A DNA stretch of 64,000 nt from Trichobilharzia szidati. Its lineage: Eukaryota; Platyhelminthes; Trematoda; Strigeidida; Schistosomatidae. The notes beneath the pieces were generated by a model that did not search any database, was not told the origin of the DNA, and was given only the letters and a program-made list of their open reading frames with translations. A program made the translations under genes and the position numbers. Location: contig OX235273.1 in assembly GCA_944472155.2 (NCBI GenBank), positions 103,934,582 to 103,998,581 of the forward strand, read 5' to 3'. Shown piece by piece: positions 34,975 to 46,377 of this stretch (within the stretch, counting starts at the first letter, position 1; each line of letters begins with the position of its first letter).

Positions 34975-35325
34975 ATGACTTCAGTCGGAGAATCGTTGAA
35001 AATAACTCGGGAAGTTCTGGATAGATGTTTCGCTCCTGTCTAGGACACTTCACAATCGTACCCACACATGAGTTCCCCGCCCTCAGAGATCGATCCGATG
35101 GCCTTCAGGATACAAGGCAAACTCGTACAGCATTCAGTCACTGGGGTGCAGCTCAATAGGCTATCAATTCTAACTTCTGCCAATTGTCCAGTGGTGTGCG
35201 AGTTAGCCTTTTAACTTGAAGGTCCTGTATTCGTTTCCCTGCATATTGAGTACTGCTTAACAGTCCCCCATGCACCAGGGAGAAACAGAGGTTCTCCATG
35301 ATCAAAAACGAAATCAGTCAGTTTT
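34975..35325. mobile_element. Head-to-head pair of hammerhead-type elements
   Basis: A minus copy (34975-35172) shows 'tttcgctcctgtctaggac', 'gagatcgatccgatgg' and 'actcgtacagcattcagtca'. A plus copy follows directly from 'gtccagtggtgtgcgagtta' at 35179. Both ribozyme-like parts are degraded; in the plus copy stem II and GAAA are gone. Confidence 0.6.
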
Positions 35326-37085
35326 CTGCTAGCTAACAATTCACAATAAAAAATGTGTTCACTTTCCTGAAATCAAAATATATTTAAATTTAGATTGTGA
35401 CAAGGTTTCTTGGTTTCAAGATTCGATTGCATTGATTAGGCAGAATAAACACAATCCATCAGAAATACTTGCTTCCACAGTTCAATGATATAATGCTTGC
35501 CAATGACGCATGTGATCCCAGGATTTGATTCCCTATCTGTGGACTCCCAGGCCACGTCTGACTGTTAGTAATCCCGTTAAAAGAGAAAAGTTTTTGGCAT
35601 GAGAATAGCAATCCTAACGTTCACATTAAATTACTGCTACTGAAAATTCAAGGAATCAGGCACGAAGACCTATGCTCCACTGAAAATTCATGTTTTCAGT
35701 GATGAATTAACCAGCGAATATTCTGTAATCGACTTTTAACCCTTCAAATAATTATATAACTTTCGAATACTTTGACCCTGTTTCCCCTCTCCACTCTATT
35801 GTATAACATGCCTTGCAATGACCGAGGAATTTTTCTAGATTATTAAACGTGGCCATCGATTTATTAGTCTACATCTAATCACAATCCCATGTATTGTAGA
35901 AAGCCGCCGAAAAGAGTAACTTCTCACTGAAAGCCTTCTCTTTTAAAATTCTATGTTCTGATAACCTCATTGAGATTAAGTGATATAAAACCAGTCTCAG
36001 ATATATGTATGGAGGACTGCATTAAAACCCAGGTAGGAGTAAACCTATACATAGCGAGTTATTAACTCAGATGAATACATTGGTGTAGTCATCAGCAATA
36101 AATGGTGGTCGCCAAGTTATCTAGTGATCAGCACTAAATCAGCGCATGTACATTCTTAGACAAACTCTTCCAATGTAGGATGAAATGAATGGATGATCCA
36201 ATGGTAGCACATGCTGAGTCCGGTTTCAATTCCTCTCCAACGCACTTCAAAACGTTGCCCAGCCTGTCGGCAACGGTTACAGAAACTTGGTAAAAGCTTT
36301 AAATGCTGTATTCCACTCGAAAAGCAAACACTGTGCCAAATTCTAATGTTGTAATTAATTCATCATTTCATTTAACGCTGGAAAATGTCTCCTCAAACTC
36401 ATTACTATTAATATTATCAAACTGACGACAATTTGAGCTGCTTAAGCTTTATTGTTTGGTTGATGGTGAATCTCTGAGTCAGGTTTCATCCTATTTTGGA
36501 CTTATTATCTGGATGTACATAGATCCCAAATGGGTATTCCCACTAGGAATCCAGTACTCAGCACTCATAGTTTCAGACACTAAGACATTATGCACTAGAC
36601 CATGAGAGTCATTTCTTCTGCAACAGATATCGATGCACCTACACAGTCAAAACCTTTTACTGACTTCGTAAAGGAACCAGAAAAATAATTTCACCTAGAC
36701 AATTTATTGATTTCTATGCTAAAATGAAAAAAACAGAAACTACTCTGAATACTTAAATGTGTCTGGCTTGATCTTTCTAGAAAGTTCATTGAATTTTACT
36801 GAATGTATTAATTAATTAATTCGCGTAAAACAAGACTTTTCAGTCAAAATAATCATTCTTTTTTCCATTATGATAATTAGACTGTATACATAATACACAT
36901 TTGAAGCAAATACGTATTTTCTTTTCGGTAATTCCTCACCGAGAAAGTAAGCACCAGTTTTATGATGCTATATCCTACTGATTGAACATCAACCAGTAAT
37001 TCTAAGTACTATCAGTTCGCTCAAAGAGCTAACCAGCCAGCAGTTGACTAGTGTGAACTGACCCGACTCTCTGAGGTGATTCATA
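35326..37085. other. Largely unassigned
   Basis: A weak minus-strand match to the hammerhead-type family lies near 36440-36610 ('caggtttcatcctattttgg', 'tgcactagaccatgagag'). Otherwise nothing is recognised. Confidence 0.3.
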
Positions 37086-37102
37086 ACGGGGTAAACTACT
37101 AA

Positions 37103-37103
37103 C

Positions 37104-37134
<31 letters not shown>
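37103..37134. repeat. TA microsatellite
   Basis: Two (TA)n blocks joined by a TG step. Confidence 0.85.
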
Positions 37135-37135
<1 letters not shown>

Positions 37136-37724
37136 GAAACTTAGGCTCTATAGTAGCATGTATTTTCATATTATTTTTGTATTTTGGATATATTACCCAG
37201 CGAAAGGGTATTATTTACTGGATGGCATTTCGAAAACAGCTGATTCAATAGATAAAGCTTCAATTATCAATCCATTGTCGACTGTTATATGTATAGGTAG
37301 TGCCTCCATACAAAGACAGAACCTCTGAAACCTTATGTAGAATTCTTAACAAAGCAGGAATAATAAAAGTCGCATCCAATCGCCCACAAATTTATTTAGA
37401 AGCGAATTATATCGGTTAAAGGATCCTGTGTAGCACATTTAACAAAAAAACAATCTCCTTTATCCAATACCTTACAATAACTTTGGAGTCCGGGACATGG
37501 ACCAAAGTAGTAGGGTAGGGATGGCTAGATTAACGAAACTTAAAAACCTAAAAAAATCGGGATTACTTGACCCTAACAAGATAAAATATCTAGAAAACTG
37601 TTCAAGTGTAGAATAACATTCAGCTGTACACAACCATACAGTAGGATTGGATAAGATGGCAAGCTTAACATCTAAAATAAGAAGGTGGAGGGAGTGATTT
37701 ATGACTGAAGCCTTATTTGGTTGG

Positions 37725-37805
37725 AAGATTTTTACATGAGCTGAAATCATTTAGAGAACTATCGGAAAACCAGCCGGGAGTAATGGACAGCTGTTTCATC
37801 CTTTA
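37725..37805 (-). mobile_element. Hammerhead-type element fragment
   Basis: The plus strand has 'acatgagctgaaatcattta', 'gagaactatcgg' and 'taatggacagctgtttcatc', the body of the family in minus orientation. Confidence 0.5.
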
Positions 37806-38139
37806 TGTATTGAATCAGCTAAAGAGGGAAATTATACAAAATACTATAAAAATCAAGTTTTAGAGTTTTGTAGTTAAAGCTGATATGTTTATGAACAATA
37901 AATTGTTTTAGAAACGTTATACAGTAAAATAATACGATTTCACTGTGTATGATAAAATCGAATAAGCAAATTAAAAGATACACTGCTGCTGATGAAATCG
38001 TCGACAAAAGAGTGTAATGGCCACCTGATGTTAAGATCACTTTTATCTGCTTCTACTGGTCGATGTGAGTTGTATTCAGCTACTCATCTCATTCGCTTAG
38101 TAGTATATAGCATCATGCTAGTTTTCTTGATTACCATTC

Positions 38140-38460
38140 ATTGTCAAGTATTGGTTTTGTAGGGAATTTTGTTTGTTCGGCTAGAGGATTTCATCATGAA
38201 CTGACATCAGTCAGAGAACCATTGGAAATCCTGAAGTGGAGGAGTGGATAGCTGTTTCGTCAACCTACTCTGGGACTCATCTGCAGTACGCATCCACCGC
38301 CTGGGTTTGAACCTAGGACCTTATGGTTACAAGGAGAGCTCGTAGACCATTCAGCCACTGGGACCCGATTCAACGGCCAGCCCATGAATTCTGACTTCTG
38401 TCAATCCCTGATTTTAGTGCGACCAACAACCAATGTCATCGGCGGGAACTCCATCCTCAC
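38140..38460 (-). mobile_element. Near full-length tRNA-headed hammerhead-type element
   Basis: This is the best copy for defining the family. On the minus strand it starts with a leader ('gatgacattggttgttggtc', 'gacagaagtcagaattcatg'), then a tRNA-like head with box A 'cagtggctgaatggtctacg' and box B 'aggttcaaacccagg', then 'ggatgcgtactg', the hammerhead-like segment (core CAGATGA, stem II GTCCC..., GACGAAACAGC), the body, and a 3' end 'aaaaccaatacttga'. The core differs from CUGANGA at U4 only. Confidence 0.75.
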
Positions 38461-38954
38461 TCCCGACTGGATGAAGCTCACTGGTCACTACTTCTCACTA
38501 TAACTTCAGGAAACTCCCTCCTGTAGCAAGTCTCTAGTGAGCATCAGACTAATTTTCAAGAGTTTCTGTGTAAGATCAAACTCGAAAAACAAATCTAATC
38601 CTTACACAACAACTCTTGAGAATAGTTATTCACCAATAGTATTCTCCTTATTTGTTCGACTTCATTATTTGAATCTTCTGACTTGCTAGTTAGGTCCCAG
38701 GGCCGATGACGCAATTATTTAACTAAATCTGATTGGGATGAATTAAAGTCTAAGCACTTATTAGGATGATTATGGTTATCAGCAGAAGTAAGCTGAACTC
38801 GAAACGTCAGCCAGTTATTAATACTGTATCATGGTTGTGGGTTATACATCAAAATAAACTTATTCAATATGTAATTTTACTCAATATTGCTTCACTTATC
38901 ATAAATACCAAGTTCTTTATTATTCTCTGTACTATAATATACAGAAATAATCTC

Positions 38955-39865
38955 CCTGAATGAAAAACTTAGACCGAAACAGGCTGGATTCAGAAGAAAC
39001 AAGTCATGTATTGATCAAATTGCAACACTACGGATCATCGTTGAACACAGTTTGGAATGGCAGTCACTTCTCTACCTCAACTTTATTGACTTTGAAAAAG
39101 CCATCGACAGCATCGATTGAGAGGTAATTTGGCAACTACCTCGTTACTACGGGATGCCGTCAACGATAATGCTGCATGCCAAGTAATTCACAACAGGAAA
39201 CTTACTGAATCCCTCGAGGTGAAAACGAGGGAAAGACAAGCTGGCTGCCTGATATCTCCTGATTGTGGTAGACTGGATAATGCGACAGACGGTGGAAACA
39301 ATTATAAATTGCACCCGCATAAAATACTTGGAGGATCTGGACTTCGCCGATGATGAGATATGTCTGACTTCCCACAAACTACAAGATATGCAAGTGAAAA
39401 GTAACAAGTTGGCTGAAGGAGCATTTGCAGAACATAAGACTTCAAGTGAACGCAGAAAAAACAGAGGTGATGAAGATTCTTGGCCAACAGCAACAGCAAC
39501 AACAACAGACAACAATCAGCATAAACGGGAGAAATCTGGAGGAAGCAAGCTCCTTCACCTACCTGCCTACCTGGGAGGCATCGCTTCAACTACAGGCGAA
39601 CGGAACTGGCGAGGATATCAAAGTGAGGATCGGGAAAGCAAGGAAAGCTTTCATTTCTCTCCAGTCTGTGTGGAAGTCAACAGCACTCAGCCTGAAAAAT
39701 AAGATCCGGACTTTCAACTCCAATGTGAACTCAGTGCTGTTTACTATATGGATCAAAGAGTTGGTGCCGCGTCACAAAGGCCGCATCGAAAAAACTACAT
39801 ACTTTCATCAACAGTCGTGTGTCTGAAGCCCTATGTTCCTCTAGGAACTAATGGAAAAAATAATA
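38955..39865 (+). mobile_element. RTE retrotransposon, RT to 3' tail with internal deletions
   Basis: Plus frames read 'RPKQAGFRRNKSCIDQIATL', 'LYLNFIDFEKAIDSID' (RT motif A, with Asp), then after a gap 'YLEDLDFADDEICLTSHK' (FADD motif near 39345), a CAA/CAG run at 39482-39512, 'TISINGRNLEEASSFTYL', 'DIKVRIGKARKAFISL' and the tail 'gaagccctatgttcctc' near 39820. Stops at 39119 and frameshifts kill it. Region 39866-40309 has no further feature. Confidence 0.85.
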
Positions 39866-40309
39866 ATAAAAACGATGATCTTGCTGCTGTTATTAGTTAT
39901 TATTACTGATGGTGTGACTATATGAATTGGTCTTGAGGATTAACCAACTGTGAGTGATGCGACGGCTGATAATTAAAGGGGGGATGAAAATCTGGGTCGC
40001 TGTAGAATTCGAAACAGCAGTTTCCGATTTACTATTGCAACTTTGTGCCATCTGATTTCCAAGACCCAACTGTTAATCACCTTATCATTCCACTGAAATC
40101 ACCATGACTAACGCATACATGTTGATTAGAATTGACTGGAGAACGTCTAGTAGTTCATTATTCAAAAATATGAAACCTGTTTGTTAAGTGCGGGTATTTC
40201 AGTTAAAAGATGACCTAGTTAACGCTTGAATCTCAAAACTCATCTGGTAGAGCACAGCACTAATGATCCGAAGGCCGATGGTCCGTGTCTTGCCGCGATC
40301 CAGAATTTC

Positions 40310-41262
40310 ATTCAACTTATCACCAATGATATTCCTAATTGTGGTGGACTGGATTATGCGTCAGACAGTGGGAAACGAGAAGACAGGGATATCCTGGGCC
40401 GACGTGAAGAATCTAGAAGACCTGGATTTCGCGCATGGATGACTTATGTTTGATGTCACACAAAATCGAAGACTTACAAGCGAAAACCGACAAACTGGTT
40501 GAAGAAGCAGCAAAGACAGGACTGCAGGTGAACATAGACAAGGTGGAGGTTATGAAAGTAACCAACCAACAACAACAACGACAGCAGCAATATCCAGCGC
40601 CAATCACCATCAACGGGAGGGATTTGAAAGAGGTTACTTCATTCACTTATCTAGGGAGCATTATCTAAATTACAGGAGGAACGGACGATGATGTCAAATC
40701 GAGAATCGGGAAGGCGAGAAACACACTCATCAACCTGAAACCAATCTGGAAATCTTCGTCACTCAGCATCAACAACAAAATTCGGATTTTCAATACAAGC
40801 GTCAAGTCAGTTCTTCTATACGGATCAGAAACTTGGCGGGTAACAAAGAATATTTCTAACAGGTTACAGACCTTTATCAACAGCTGTCTTCGCTATATAC
40901 TGAAGATCAGATGGCCGGAAAGAATCACCAACAAGAAACTATGGGAACAAATAAAACAAGAACCAATCGCCCAAGAAATATGCAGGAGAAAGTGGAGATG
41001 GATTGGACACTCGATGAGGTGGCCGCTGGGTGACATCGCGCGTCAGGCCAGTGCTTGAGTGGAACCCGAAAGGGAAGCGGCGAGTGGGACGTCCAAGGCT
41101 GACATGGAGGAGATCGTGTGATGAGGAACTGAAACAGTATGGACTAACATGGATGCAGGTGAAAAGTATAGCAGAAGACGGAAGCAAGTGGAAACGTGTA
41201 GTTGAAGCCCTATGTTCCACTAGGAGCCCAAGGCAACAATAATACAATAATAATAATAATAT
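40310..41262 (+). mobile_element. RTE retrotransposon, RT palm to 3' tail, well preserved
   Basis: The best RTE 3' part in the window. It starts in the palm ('gtggtggactggattatgcg'), a damaged FADD region near 40430, then 'LCLMSHKIEDLQAK', 'GLQVNIDKVEVMKV', a CAA/CAG run at 40568-40590, 'TINGRDLKEVTSFTYLGSII', one stop, 'DDVKSRIGKARNTLINL', 'IFNTSVKSVLLYGSETW', 'LQTFINSCLRYILKIRWPE', 'EICRRKWRWIGHS' and the C-terminus. It ends 'gttgaagccctatgttccac' and an AATAAT repeat. Few disruptions indicate a recent insertion. Confidence 0.9.
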
Positions 41263-41339
41263 CACCATCATCCAATAAACAACTGGTATTATTGTTATTT
41301 TATTGTCTGTAGCCTATTACCATATGTTGGTTTGTATGT

Positions 41340-41623
41340 ATTTGGTTGGTTTCATGTTATATCACAAACTGATATCAGTCAGAGAACCAATAAAATCTAG
41401 AGAGAACTTGAAAGCCGTTTCCCAACCACCAATGACCTCACTAGGAATCAAACACATGATTTATAAATCGAGATCATTGACCATAGGCCATTAGCTATTA
41501 GATTCTCATCCCAGAGGCTTAATTGTCGACGAGCTGGAGTCGTGACCTGAAGATTCTGGATTCAACCGCTGATGTTGTTACAGGTGCGTACTGAGGAACA
41601 GCATCAATCCAGGTTGAGAAACT
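41340..41623. mobile_element. Head-to-head pair of tRNA-headed elements, decayed
   Basis: The minus half (41340-41500) has 'gatatcagtcagagaacc' and a degraded head. The plus half (41505-41623) has 'cagaggcttaattgtcgacg', 'ggattcaaccgctg' and 'gtgcgtactgaggaac'. The ribozyme-like part is deleted. A SINE is inserted at its right end. Confidence 0.5.
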
Positions 41624-41866
41624 ATTCTATTCTATTCTATATTTCTTCACGTTCCCAGTGGAACATAGGGCTTCAAGCTAGAAGCTTGAAGTTTCTGTAG
41701 CAGTGTTTATTTTACAGGATGGGGTTGCTAGCCTCATACCCAATCTTTCCTCTTCACCAGCTTTATTTCTGGGTTAGCGAGGTAATGGAGTGCGTCGGCC
41801 GGGATTCGAACCCCGGACCATGTGCATGGTCGGCGAGCGTCCTAACCACTGTGCCACCAACGCACA
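41624..41866 (-). mobile_element. tRNA-headed SINE with 13-bp target duplication
   Basis: The minus-strand head begins GTGCGTTGGTGGCACAGTGG and contains 'ggttcgaatcccgg' (box B). The acceptor ends pair (plus text 'tgcgtcggcc' at one side, 'accaacgcac' at the other). The 3' end is a pentanucleotide repeat (plus strand (ATTCT)n, 41624-41642). Flanks 41611-41623 and 41867-41879 match at 11 of 13 positions. Confidence 0.8.
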
Positions 41867-41935
41867 AGGTTGAAAAGCTGGTGGTTATCAACGCTTGTAT
41901 AACTGATATTAGTTCGTAATCCAATACTTGTTATC

Positions 41936-42008
41936 CTTTATATATATATATATATTCATATATATATGTATATATATATTTATACGTATATATATATATA
42001 TATATACT
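41936..42008. repeat. TA-rich microsatellite
   Basis: About 70 bp of (TA)n with a few interruptions. Region 42009-42535 beyond it shows no feature. Confidence 0.9.
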
Positions 42009-42539
42009 GGCCTGTTAACCACAATGCGATATCAGATTTCTCTACTGATCAATTTTTCATGTGAATTTGTAGTGAGAAACTACAAGAAAAAGTGTACTTA
42101 TTTAAACTGTACTTTTGTAATAATAATTTTTACCTTCTGCCACTACTGAAATAGTCTTACCACCGAATCGACAAATGATACTGAACGGAATAATAAACAC
42201 CCAAGTGTTAGCTACCATCTTGACTTTGTGGTGAAGACTAAAGGTTATATCAGACTGGAAAAGTTAATTAGATTGTGATAAAACTAGGGGGAATACTTTG
42301 GGGATGGGAAGAAACTGTACTGCTGACTACAAAGGAAGCAAGATACTTCTCCTTTAAGGCTCCCAGTAATCATACTACACTATCTTCATACTCTGAAGAA
42401 AAACGACCTAGAAAAAGCAAGTTTTAAAAAGCTTCGCTTCTTGACTTTCCCTACAGTTCTATGTTGTTAGTGGTGAAGACTCTTGAACCAACCCTTTGCG
42501 TCACCGATCTAAAGCGCTTCTTTCTTTCTTATGCATTTT

Positions 42540-42745
42540 GAGTGGAGTGTAGAGCTTCAAGCTTGAGATTTGAAGTTCTAGTTGCAGTGGTGTTATTTTT
42601 ACGGAGTGTGGCTTCTAGGCTCACAGCCCCAACCTCCTCTCTTTACTGGGTTTACTACCCACTAAGCGATGATTGGGAGTGCTTCGGCCACGGCTCGAGC
42701 CCGGAAAACCAACCATAATATCTGACTACCCCTAAGTTGTCCTTA
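42540..42745 (-). mobile_element. tRNA-headed SINE, decayed
   Basis: The plus strand shows 'gagtggagtgtagagcttca', 'gaagttctagttgcagtggt', 'ggctcacagccccaacctcc' and 'cacggctcgagcccgg'. The acceptor end is lost. Confidence 0.55.
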
Positions 42746-42944
42746 GATCAAAATTAACTTAAACCTTTTCCTGACTTAAATTAAAACTAACCATGCACCC
42801 TGTTCAATATCGTTACACTGCATTCAACACTCTTTTCATGAATATAGTGTTACTTGCCTGGCTTCAATATCTTGTCGTGACTGAATATTCCGAAGTCATT
42901 AATGCGTTCGCGCTTCTTGGATGACTAAATTTTAATTTCGCCCC

Positions 42945-43800
42945 AAACTATTGTTATTATTCCCTTGCATTCCGAGTAAACATAGGGCTCAACCAACAAA
43001 TCTCCACTTTCTTCTATTTTCTGCCATTCTCTTCATCTGGACCCACGATTGTCCATAATCTCTCATCTCCTCCAACTCACACAACATCCTCAATCTCACT
43101 CTCACACCGACGACCCACTCGTTGCTCCTCATCTGGATTCCATTCGATTGATGGCCTGGCACGCGATGTCATTCAATGGCCTCCTATACGTACGGCCGAT
43201 CCATCTCTATTTTCACCTGCATATTTGTTAAGTAGCTGTCTCTTGGTTGGTTTGTTCCACTGCAGAGTTTCTTGTTGCTAATTATCTCTGACTGGGCATT
43301 TGGTCTTCAATATAGAGCCATCGAAGACAGCTGTTGATAAAAGTTTGCGATTGGCTGTTGGAAATGCTTTTCGTAACACGCACACCAAGTTTCTGACCTG
43401 TATAGAAGAACTGATTGACTTCACATTTGTGTTGAAAATCTGAATCGTGTTCTTTATGCTGAGTGAGTGAAGCAGATTTCCAAACTGTTTTCAGGTTGAT
43501 GAAGGCGTATCTTGCCTTTCCGATTTTGGCTGCCTTTGACATACTCATCCGTTCCGTCTTCTTGTGGTTGAAACCGTGCTTTCTGGTTGGATAAGTGAAG
43601 TAAGTAACCTCTGTCAAATCTCTCCCGTTGATGGTGACTGGTGATGGTTACTGTTGTTGTTGCAGTTGCAGTTGATTGGTTGGTAATCTTCATCACCTAC
43701 CTCTTCTCTATGTTCACCTGGAGTCCTATCTTCGCTGCTTCCTCAGCCAGTCTGTTGAATTTTGCTTGCAAGTCTTCGAGTTTGTATGACATCAAACATA
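42945..43800 (-). mobile_element. RTE retrotransposon, RT thumb to 3' end
   Basis: On the minus strand it starts near 43800 ('LMSYKLEDLQ'-type text), has a glutamine-codon run at about 43655-43675, 'MSMSKAAKIGKARYAFINL', 'VWKS' and the connection region, and ends with the tail at 42960-42995 and TTATT repeats. Frameshifts divide it. Confidence 0.8.
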
Positions 43801-44039
43801 GTCTCTTAATTAAGAGCCCAATTTATGCAGTTAAAACGAGTGTGGGTTATCAAATGATCTAATTAAACTAGTCATTATTAATTTGTTTTTTGGGTCAAAC
43901 TTGCATTTCCGGTTGACTAATGTCTTGGCCAGTTCCTAGTACGGAGACTTCAGTGACGTCTGAAGATTAGCATGATGCAGTTTTGGTTGATGGTGATTAA
44001 CACTGGAATCTTGAATGCGTCATCCGCCCTTTCCAGCAC

Positions 44040-44310
44040 TCGTTAGAGGGATTCTTATACATCCTAACCAGTGAGTGAGAGTCGAACACTAAATGCGTCG
44101 TTTCAAACGCCAAACGCGTTATCCACTAGTCCGAAAAACAAACAATACCTGGTACTCGTTGCACAAGAGGTACCTGCCGTGGATAGTGCTTTGTTGTTCT
44201 ACTTTCATTGGGAATACATTCACTTACTGGATAGGATGCAAGTATATCCAGGTGACGAGTGCCAAATAAGACGAAATATGTATCCTGGTTTCGATTACTC
44301 CTCCCCATCT
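44040..44310 (+). mobile_element. Sm-alpha-like element with diverged hammerhead
   Basis: A tRNA-like module on the minus strand (44065-44135; text 'gtggataacgcgtttgg' and 'gttcgactctcac' read on that strand) is followed by a plus-strand hammerhead relic at 44243-44296. The layout and wording resemble schistosome Sm-alpha repeats, in which tandem or retroposed copies carry both an RNA polymerase III-type promoter and a ribozyme. The opposite strand order of the two parts is unusual. Confidence 0.55.
44243..44296 (+). ncRNA. Schistosome-type hammerhead ribozyme relic
   Basis: It aligns along its length with the Sm-alpha hammerhead plan. Stem I is CCAG (44248-44251) with CTGG (44285-44288). 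The core GTGACGA (44252-44258) matches CUGANGA except C3 is G. Stem II plus loop is GTGCCAAATAAGAC (44259-44272), with only the outer two pairs kept. GAAA lies at 44273-44276. Stem III is ATA/TAT with a TG loop. The predicted cleavage site follows C44284, with U16.1 and C17 in place. The C3 change and weak stem II make activity unlikely. Confidence 0.6.
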
Positions 44311-44749
44311 AATAAAATAATACTCAGCCAGAAATTGAATTTTTGTGGCTACTATAGTACTTTTTAAACTATTGAAAAGCTCAGGAACTATTAGTAGATT
44401 TAATTACAGACAGTAATTACATTAAGCTGAATGTAATAAATAATGAGTAAGCTTAATATGATAAAATCAGCCCGTTGTTAGTCTGAAACTTGTTACCTCT
44501 AGGTTTCCCAATGGACGTGTTATACACAAGATTAAATTATATCTGCTACTATGGCGCAGTTGAGCATCATGGTTTATCCAGCAGTTTACTTAACAGCCAT
44601 TAGTTAGTAGAACCCTCTCCGAAATGATATTTTTTATTTCAATTTAATATACGTTTCATTGTAGAAATTCCAGTCTACCTATCTAAGGTTATTTCAAATA
44701 TTCTGGACACTGAGAACCTGAGTTTAGTGTTTTATCACAAATAGACACT

Positions 44750-45010
44750 GTTTGCAGAATAATTGAAAATCAGGAAGCAGTGAAGAGTTGTTTCATTCTA
44801 CTTTAGAACTCTTGAACAGTGTGTGCCAACGGTTCCATCAGGGATCGAATCTCAAACCTTCAAGTTACGAAGTCATCGCGTTGACCATTCAGTTAGTGCC
44901 TTGGAAAAAGAAGACTTACGAACTTGACTTTCTGTCATTTCATCAACGTGGTACTGCCATTGAAGAGTCCCTAACTAGGACGAAACAAATGTTCAGTGCT
45001 GCTTGATTTT
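44750..45010. mobile_element. Head-to-head pair of hammerhead-type elements
   Basis: The minus half (44750-44905) has 'gttgtttcattctacttta', 'gggatcgaatctcaaacc' and 'gaccattcagttagtgcc'. The plus half (44906-45010) has 'gtggtactgcca', core TTGAAGA, GTCCC...GGAC, GAAA and 'cagtgctgcttg'. The plus copy lacks a normal tRNA head. Confidence 0.6.
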
Positions 45011-45239
45011 CACTGATTCTCCGATTACTATCAGTCCCCAAAGAAATCTATATAATGATTAATCAAAATTCCTACAAATCTTAAAACCTGAATATCACTG
45101 TCATACTCATTAGTTACTGAAGTATGAATGGCCTGAAGTTCTAATGAAAGGTCATAGTTGGCAGGGTCCAGCATGTCAGATGTAAAGTGGATGCTCATCT
45201 TTGGCTGGTAGTGCTGTATTATGAAAGGAGGAAAATTGT

Positions 45240-45420
45240 ATTCCGACCCAGTGGATGAATACTCAAAGGGCTGAATTCATAACCCCAAAGTCTTAGGTTC
45301 TACTCTTCGGTAGGGTCGTCGGTGTACAATAATGAAGAGTCACAGTCTAGGGCAAAACAGTTGGCCATTACTCCTTAGTTTTCAATGATTCTGAAGTCAG
45401 TTCACGAAACTATTCAAAAT
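45240..45420 (+). mobile_element. tRNA-headed hammerhead-type element
   Basis: Head 'cccagtggatgaatactcaa' and 'cttaggttctactcttcgg', then 'aataatgaagagtcacagtc', 'agggcaaaacag' and the body 'ttttcaatgattctgaagtc'. The core is ATGAAGA and GAAA reads CAAAA. Confidence 0.55.
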
Positions 45421-45659
45421 TCTCAGAAATCCCAAAATTTGAAAAGTTAAATGATATTTTAAAATATCTTGTAATGAATTTTCAAATTTGTGGACATTAG
45501 AAGGCATTTCTTGCATAACTACTCCAGTGCTCACTAGTGAATGACTAAGGAAGGAAGTTGCCTGATAAGTGAGAAATCCTAATCAGCTGGCTCTACTAAG
45601 TTGGCCATGAGGACAGATACTCGTCGATTGCATTAACTGGCAGCAGCGATATACACCAC

Positions 45660-45870
45660 GAATTGACATAAGTTAGAATTGATGGGCCATTAGATTACGT
45701 CCGTGTCAGAATGTTCAATGAGCTGACCATCTGAATTAGATCCTTGGTAGGATAATATGTGGGTACTGTAGAAGAGTCCCAGATGAGGACGAAACAGTTG
45801 TCCAGTATTCTCTGGTTTTCAATGGCTCTCTAAATGAAGTCAATTCATGAACAAAATTGATATCTCGAAC
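45660..45870 (+). mobile_element. tRNA-headed hammerhead-type element
   Basis: Leader 'gacataagttagaattgatg' and 'ggccattag', a degraded head, then 45764-45812: stem I GTACTG/CAGTAT, core TAGAAGA, stem II GTCCC/GGAC, GAAA, and a GTC triplet. The architecture is complete except for C3 and U4. Confidence 0.65.
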
Positions 45871-45964
45871 TTAACCTTAATTATTTTAGTGAGACGAAAC
45901 CAATGCTCAGTTTTATCAAAGTATATCCATAATAATACTTGAGAATATATCATATCAAGAGGTT

Positions 45965-46107
45965 TTCTCATTCCTTTGGATTTCAAGTGAAACAAAAGGC
46001 TTCAATCCTTTACAAATTTTCAGCGTTGGTGGTGTTACTTTTTGATTTTTACTTTCTGGAGTTTGCTAACCTCACGCCTACAACCTTCCCTATTTTCATG
46101 GATTACC
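45965..46107 (-). mobile_element. Outer SINE, tail half (interrupted)
   Basis: The plus strand reads 'cctttggatttcaagtgaaa', 'ggcttcaatcc', 'gttggtggtgttac', 'gctaacctcacgcctacaac' and 'ttccctattttcatgg'. The rest of this SINE resumes at about 46362-46377 and 47209-47320 after two insertions. Confidence 0.65.
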
Positions 46108-46361
46108 TATTATTATTATTATCATTATTCAATTCCTTTACGTCTCCAGTGGGACATAGAGCTTCAAGCAAGAGTTTTGAAGTTTCGGTAGCAGTGGTAC
46201 TTACTTTTACGGGATGGGGTTGCTAACCTCATGCCCAACCTTCCCTCTTTAACAGTCTTATTACTAGCATAGCAAGGTGAAGGAGTGCGTTGGCCGGGGA
46301 TTGAACCCCGAACCACATTTATGGTTGGCGAGCATTCTACCACTGTGCCACCGATGCACTT
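46108..46361 (-). mobile_element. Inner SINE inserted in the outer SINE
   Basis: A full, well-preserved copy: an ATT-repeat 3' tail, 'gtctccagtgggacatagag', 'gaagtttcggtagcagtggt', 'ctcatgcccaaccttccc', 'gtgcgttggccggggattga' and 'gccaccgatgcac'. It splits the outer copy in its body. The target duplication is not resolvable by eye. Confidence 0.75.
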
Positions 46362-46377
46362 ATAGCTTACTTTAGGC

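Noticed and set aside
39265..39826. Two long overlapping plus frames (145 and 133 codons) as host genes
   Set aside because: Both are reading frames of the same RTE retrotransposon copy, with FADD, the glutamine run and the conserved C-terminal blocks.
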